Positions 62,875-64,000 of a DNA stretch of 64,000 nt are shown one piece after another. The position numbers and the translations under genes were made by a program. Each line of letters starts with the position of its first letter. Position 1 is the stretch's first letter. The notes beneath the pieces were generated by a model. It ran no database searches, was not told the origin of the DNA, and saw only the letters and a program-made list of their open reading frames with translations. Source of the DNA: Acetobacter senegalensis (GTDB lineage: Bacteria > Pseudomonadota > Alphaproteobacteria > Acetobacterales > Acetobacteraceae); the NCBI RefSeq assembly GCF_001580995.1, contig NZ_LHZU01000148.1, positions 174,207 to 238,206 of the forward strand, written 5' to 3'.

Positions 62875-63735
62875 ATGCTTAAAGCGGAGCAGGTATCGTT
62901 CTTCAATGAGAATGGTTTTTTGGTTGCTGAAAATTTAATTTCTCGTGAGTTGTTATCTGAGCTAAGGGCTGACTTTGCAACGTGGGTTGATGAGAGCAAA
63001 TTACACGAGCAGTCTTACGGCACAACATTGGACGGACGTCCCCGTTTTGACCTTGAGCCTGGGCATTCAGCTGCAACACCAGCTTTACGGCGCGTGGCAT
63101 CACCTGGTGAAATATCTGAAGTATATAAACATGTTATGCTAAATGGGGCTGTGCCTACAGCAGTTGCCCAACTAATCGGTCCCAATGTTAAGTTACATCA
63201 TGCAAAAATCAATTCGAAGCTTCCTGGTACGCCTACAAAAGTGAAATGGCATCAGGACTTTCCTTTTACACCTCACACTAATGATGACCTAATTACGGCT
63301 CTTGTTATGTTAGATGATCTCACAGAACAAAATGGTCCGCTTGAAGTTGTTCCCGGGACACATAAAGATCCAATTTGCTCTCTTTGGCATAATGGAATTT
63401 TTACTGGCTCAGTAACGGGTGTAGTAGAAGAAGAGTGTCATCGCACAGCCGTGCGTTGCCACGGCACTGCTGGGAGCGTTTGTTTCATGCATACTAGGCT
63501 TTTACATGGTTCAGCTCCCAATTTAAGCAACGATCCTCGTACTTTGTTTATTGTTGTCTATGCGGCTGAAGACGCAATTCCCCTCGCGGAGAATCCTTTA
63601 CCAAGCATATTTGATGGTCAGCTTGTTTACGGCGTAGAAACAGGCAAAGTGCGTTGTATTCCCTTTGAGATTGAACTTCCCGAAAAACCTAAAGGTGCTT
63701 CGTTTTTTACACAGCAAGTTCAGCACAGAGACTAG
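62875..63735 (+). CDS. phytanoyl-CoA-dioxygenase-family Fe(II)/2-oxoglutarate oxygenase
   Basis: 286 residues. The iron-binding facial triad is visible as His126 and Asp128 (KWHQDFPF) and His211 (LLHGSAPN), with Arg222 (DPRTLF) well placed for 2-oxoglutarate. The family hydroxylates varied small molecules, such as acyl-CoAs, ectoine and halogenated or phosphonate compounds; no substrate can be named here. GGAG lies 8 bases before the start. It is the last complete gene before a transposase remnant, and is divergent from a LysR gene that likely controls it. Confidence 0.85.
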   Translation: MLKAEQVSFFNENGFLVAENLISRELLSELRADFATWVDESKLHEQSYGTTLDGRPRFDLEPGHSAATPALRRVASPGEISEVYKHVMLNGAVPTAVAQLIGPNVKLHHAKINSKLPGTPTKVKWHQDFPFTPHTNDDLITALVMLDDLTEQNGPLEVVPGTHKDPICSLWHNGIFTGSVTGVVEEECHRTAVRCHGTAGSVCFMHTRLLHGSAPNLSNDPRTLFIVVYAAEDAIPLAENPLPSIFDGQLVYGVETGKVRCIPFEIELPEKPKGASFFTQQVQHRD

Positions 63736-63739
63736 CACT

Positions 63740-64000
63740 ACTTTGGCTGATTGCTGCGAGGGTTGCTGTGGAAGGTTTCCACAGTGCGAGCATTGCCCGG
63801 TAGGTGGTCGGTAGCTTTTTCCGCCCGACCGTCGTGAGGCGCTTGGGCTGGAGAAAGGCGTAGGCCTGTTGATGATCGCCCTTTAAAGTGATAGACGCTC
63901 AGCTATCCTTGAGTTGCTGATGCGCCTGTTTGCAGACCCATCGGGCCTTGATTGCAGTTGCTAGGGCCAATCGACATTCAGGATTTCCAAATAGGCTAAT
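63740..64000 (-). pseudogene. frame-broken IS701-like transposase remnant (runs off the window)
   Basis: On the minus strand from the window edge the reading is KARWVCKQAHQQLKDS then stop. In the next frame it continues as LSVYHFKGRSSTGL, which corresponds to the LGLDHFEGRSWTGL stretch that follows AHQQ-LKEE in IS701-type DDE transposases; it then shifts back to QQAYAFLQPKRL. So at least two frame changes are present and the gene is dead. It is unrelated to the IS5-family relics. The rest lies beyond the window. Confidence 0.7.

Overview
The window looks like an accessory, catabolism-rich stretch of an alphaproteobacterial chromosome, most likely from an acetic acid bacterium (Acetobacteraceae). 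That placement is an inference from the mix of genes: large TonB receptors, Tat-exported flavoproteins, IS5-family debris and a malonate decarboxylase cluster. No rRNA or housekeeping gene is present to prove it. I see no tRNA, CRISPR array, phage genes or replication origin.

Layout. (1) 3-5843, plus strand: the meta-cleavage operon for homoprotocatechuate (hpaE partial, hpaD, a succinate-semialdehyde dehydrogenase, hpaG, hpaH, hpaI), which takes 3,4-dihydroxyphenylacetate to pyruvate and succinate. (2) 5889-7703: a shard of an IS5-family transposase and a frame-broken IS5-family element. (3) 7744-15898: a complete malonate decarboxylase system with a divergent LysR regulator (order R<, A C D E G B F H>), followed at once by a second IS5-family relic that keeps a terminal repeat. 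(4) 16499-27450, plus strand: two type II HAD hydrolases, a Tat-exported spermidine-dehydrogenase-like flavoprotein, a small exported protein, a bicupin, a TonB receptor, an MFS transporter and a PuuB-like amine oxidase. (5) 41838-27559, minus strand: a probable 14-kb operon with a class III aminotransferase, a three-subunit opine-oxidase-like dehydrogenase, a third HAD, a peptide/opine-type ABC importer, succinate-semialdehyde dehydrogenase, Lrp regulator, GNAT and a 2-hydroxyacid dehydrogenase. Divergent from it (42082-45851) are an aldehyde dehydrogenase, an M20 amidohydrolase and a tartrate/D-malate dehydrogenase. (6) 45871-46075: a hidden, badly decayed 5' end of another IS5-family element. 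(7) 46128-51340: class III alcohol dehydrogenase, a GH3 beta-glycosidase and a GPH-family sugar symporter, with a divergent TonB receptor to 54333. (8) 54402-63735: RidA, M20 deacetylase, FAD monooxygenase, DUF1028 protein, LysR, nucleoside hydrolase, NCS1 permease, second LysR and a PhyH dioxygenase. This reads as a nitrogen-compound degradation locus whose substrate I cannot name. (9) 63736-64000: a frame-broken IS701-like transposase remnant.

How it fits together. Modules 4 and 5 read as one polyamine/opine-like programme: outer-membrane uptake, ABC import, several flavoproteins that oxidise C-N bonds, an aminotransferase, aldehyde dehydrogenases and succinate-semialdehyde dehydrogenase feeding the TCA cycle. 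The recurring structural theme is that transposase debris lies at most seams between metabolic modules, so the region looks assembled by successive insertions. The most interesting candidates for undescribed biology are the repeated pairing of type II HAD hydrolases with amine-oxidising flavoproteins, and the RidA/M20/monooxygenase/DUF1028/PhyH locus.
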